Origin: Waddliaceae bacterium
GTDB lineage: Bacteria > Chlamydiota > Chlamydiia > Chlamydiales > SLOH01
Length of the DNA stretch: 5,874 nucleotides
Direction: 5' to 3'
NCBI GenBank assembly: GCA_007132595.1
Contig: SLOH01000093.1
Span: 1-5,874, forward strand
Below, piece by piece: positions 4,432 through 5,874 of this stretch; position 1 is the stretch's first letter, and each line of letters starts with the position of its first letter. Below the pieces are notes generated by a model, which was not told the origin of the DNA, did no database searches, and was given only the letters and a program-made list of their open reading frames with translations. Position numbers and translations under genes: made by a program.

Positions 4432-5646
4432 TCAAAACTCTCTAGCTGCTGCTTTGCCGGCAAGCCAGCCGGTTGTCCAAGCGCTTTGAAAGTTAAAGCC
4501 CCCGGTCACTCCGTCAATATCTAGTATTTCACCGCAAAAAAACAGGTGTTTGACTCGTTTGCTTTCCATCGTCTTAAAGTTAACTTCAGAAAGTGTGATG
4601 CCACCGCAAGTGACAAACTCTTCTTTATTTGTTGTCTTGCCTTTGACATCAAACCGATCGTATTTTAGCCCCTTTAAGAGGCTTGTAATAGCAGACTTTC
4701 CAAGCGAGCGTAAGTTTGTATCAGGAGATAGAGAGGAGCGATCGACAAGTGTTTTCCAAAGGCTCCTGGGAAGATCATCAAATTTTAAGCTGCCAAGCTT
4801 CTTTGAGGGATGATGCTCTCGCAAGTCTTGTACTTTATCTCGAAACTTCTCTTCTGAAATATTTGGAATCCAGTCCACAAGCAAAGTGAACTCGTATTTT
4901 TTTTCAGAAAGTTCGCGCGCAGCCCAGGCAGAAAGTTTTAAAGCGCACGGGCCGCTAAAGCCAAAGTGCGTAATGAGTAAAGGTCCTACTTGCGCATGTT
5001 CGCTCCCTTCCACTTTCAGTTTTGCCAAGTTCACCGAGACGCCTGAAAGATCGCTCAAGGGAAATGCAGGAACATTAAAGGTAAAAAGCGACGGAACGGG
5101 TGGTTGAATCGTATGAGAAAAGCGGGCCCCGATCTCAAAGCCGGCCTTTGCGCTTCCGGTTGCCATAATTAAACGATCCACAAAAACGGGCTGTTTATTC
5201 TTAAAACTCAGTGTAAATCCGCCTTTCGTTTGATCAATACGAATCAGTTTTGACAAGGTCGCAATTTGCACCCCTAGCCGCTTTGCCTCCTCATAAAAGC
5301 AGTTGATAATCGTTTCAGAGGAGTCAGAAATGGGAAACATTCTGCCGTCGTCTTCTTTTTTTAAACTCACTCCCCTTTTCTTAAACCACTCGATTGTATC
5401 TCTTGGCTGGAATGTATGAAAAGGTCCGAGCAGTTCCCTATGTCCTCTGGGGTAGTTTTCGACAAGCTTTTTTGGGTCAAAGCAAAAGTGCGTCACATTA
5501 CACCGCCCGCCCCCGGACACTTTGACTTTGCTCAGCAGTTTTCCGGACTGCTCAAAAAGTAAAACGCTCGCGTTTGGATTAAACTCTTTGGCCGCAAGCG
5601 CTGAGAAAAAGCCCGCAGCGCCGCCGCCAATAATTGCAATTTTCAA
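4432..5646 (-). CDS. yhiN: YhiN/HI0933-family FAD flavoprotein (aminoacetone oxidase-like)
   Basis: A 404-aa two-dinucleotide-binding-fold flavoprotein of full family length. The N-terminal Rossmann motif is MKIAIIGGGAAGFFSAL with Glu32 (LLFEQ) to bind the FAD ribose. The family hallmark VSGGGRCNVTH is at 43-53, a second FAD contact MATGS follows mid-protein, and the C-terminal signature CGGITLSEVN (347-356) plus GEILDIDGVTGGFNFQSAW (372-390) closes the FAD site. Automated annotation usually says NAD(P)/FAD oxidoreductase or aminoacetone oxidase. From memory, E. coli YhiN has been reported as RdsA, the 23S rRNA dihydrouridine synthase for D2449, so an rRNA role is a real possibility. The start is TTG-5646: the next in-frame codons upstream run into TGA, and the TTG is followed at once by the FAD motif. 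The ribosome site is weak (AAAAAG). It lies 70 bp downstream of fumC on the same strand and is convergent with the TM2 gene. Confidence 0.9.
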   Translation of the reverse strand: MKIAIIGGGAAGFFSALAAKEFNPNASVLLFEQSGKLLSKVKVSGGGRCNVTHFCFDPKKLVENYPRGHRELLGPFHTFQPRDTIEWFKKRGVSLKKEDDGRMFPISDSSETIINCFYEEAKRLGVQIATLSKLIRIDQTKGGFTLSFKNKQPVFVDRLIMATGSAKAGFEIGARFSHTIQPPVPSLFTFNVPAFPLSDLSGVSVNLAKLKVEGSEHAQVGPLLITHFGFSGPCALKLSAWAARELSEKKYEFTLLVDWIPNISEEKFRDKVQDLREHHPSKKLGSLKFDDLPRSLWKTLVDRSSLSPDTNLRSLGKSAITSLLKGLKYDRFDVKGKTTNKEEFVTCGGITLSEVNFKTMESKRVKHLFFCGEILDIDGVTGGFNFQSAWTTGWLAGKAAAREF

Positions 5647-5678
5647 GTGATCAATTCTTTTTCATTAACTAGCAAACA

Positions 5679-5707
5679 AGTGTAAAGAAAAGCAAGATAT
5701 GGGTAAA
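5679..5707 (-). promoter_or_regulatory. Weak candidate promoter of yhiN
   Basis: On the minus strand, TTTACC (5702-5707) and TACACT (5679-5684) are 17 nt apart, each 4/6 to consensus, in the 70-bp gap between fumC and yhiN. Cotranscription with fumC is equally possible, because there is no clear terminator. Confidence 0.22.
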
Positions 5708-5729
5708 GGAAGAGCCTTACGGCTTTACC
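5702..5729 (-). terminator. Possible weak hairpin at the end of fumC
   Basis: GGTAAAG and CTTTACC (7-bp perfect arms, 5723-5729 and 5702-5708) enclose a 14-nt loop that holds the fumC stop. A competing short stem AGCC-GTAA-GGCT (5713-5724) shares the same bases. Neither is followed by a real T run, so this is at best a weak, possibly factor-dependent, end. Confidence 0.22.
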
Positions 5730-5874
5730 ATCTTGGATGGATCGACAACTGCGTCAAACTCATCTGCTGTGACAAACCCAAGCTCAAGGGCCGCCTCTTT
5801 TAGCGTCATGTTCTTTTCATGTGCCAGGTGGGCAACTTTCGATGCCTTGTCATACCCGATGATCGGACTTAGCG
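5717..5874 (-). CDS. fumC: Class II fumarate hydratase, C-terminal 51 codons
   Basis: Partial gene: the start and catalytic core lie beyond the right edge. Fumarase interconverts fumarate and L-malate in the TCA cycle, in the cytoplasm. The visible residues begin [20 protein letters not shown], continue with [19 protein letters not shown] and end DPSKMVKP before TAA. This is the conserved C-terminal domain of FumC and its aspartase relatives: the P-x-I-G-Y-D motif, then KEAALxLG, then the (R/D)PxKMV ending. The wording GYDKA..A with (D)PxKM favours fumarase over aspartase. It is on the same strand as yhiN, 70 bp upstream of it. No feature of oxygen-sensitive class I enzymes is expected or visible. 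Confidence 0.9.
   Translation of the reverse strand, partial: LSPIIGYDKASKVAHLAHEKNMTLKEAALELGFVTADEFDAVVDPSKMVKP

Noticed and set aside
4426..4442. GAGAG-N7-CTCTC stem as a bidirectional terminator between the TM2 gene and yhiN
   Set aside because: Five base pairs without a T run; too weak to call.
4550..5107. Two plus-strand frames inside the flavoprotein gene
   Set aside because: Both are antisense to conserved yhiN coding sequence and look like shadows (Ser/Pro-rich, no motif).

Overview
The window is a compact stretch of a bacterial chromosome: seven well-supported protein genes plus one 44-codon gene, on both strands, with no gap above about 110 bases between them. There is no stretch of more than 300 bases without a gene. 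I see no tRNA, rRNA, CRISPR array, insertion sequence, prophage or integrase gene. Base composition is moderately AT-rich, and two genes start with TTG. The gene content (a eukaryote-like cation-chloride cotransporter, a double TM2 protein, a HI0933/YhiN flavoprotein, class II fumarase) and the feel of the proteins suggest an environmental (Parachlamydia/Waddlia/Simkania-like) member of the Chlamydiae. That is a guess from family resemblance, and another Gram-negative bacterium cannot be excluded.

Layout, left to right. Positions 1-2229 (+) carry an SLC12-type cation-chloride cotransporter whose reading frame is open from base 1, so its true start lies outside the window. It meets tpx (2246-2749, -), an atypical 2-Cys thiol peroxidase, tail to tail. 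A 107-bp divergent promoter region (2750-2856) with a 9-bp inverted repeat separates tpx from a 44-codon single-span membrane protein (2857-2991, +). That small gene ends 6 bp from the end of msrB (2998-3414, -), a methionine-R-sulfoxide reductase with a TTG start. Upstream of msrB on the same strand is a DinB/YfiT-type four-helix protein (3478-3939, -). It is divergent from a double-TM2 membrane protein (4023-4427, +), which ends 4 bp from a YhiN/HI0933 flavoprotein (4432-5646, -). The right edge holds the last 51 codons of fumC (5717-5874, -), about 70 bp upstream of yhiN on the same strand.

Functionally, the middle of the window is biased towards thiol and oxidative-stress chemistry: Tpx removes peroxides, MsrB repairs oxidised methionine, and DinB-fold proteins include thiol-S-transferases. 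The two genes of unknown role (the 44-aa protein and the TM2 protein) are small membrane proteins divergent from tpx and from the DinB-like gene. The strands alternate, with three tail-to-tail junctions of only 16, 6 and 4 bp. Each gene or gene pair therefore probably has its own promoter, and transcripts probably overlap at their 3' ends.
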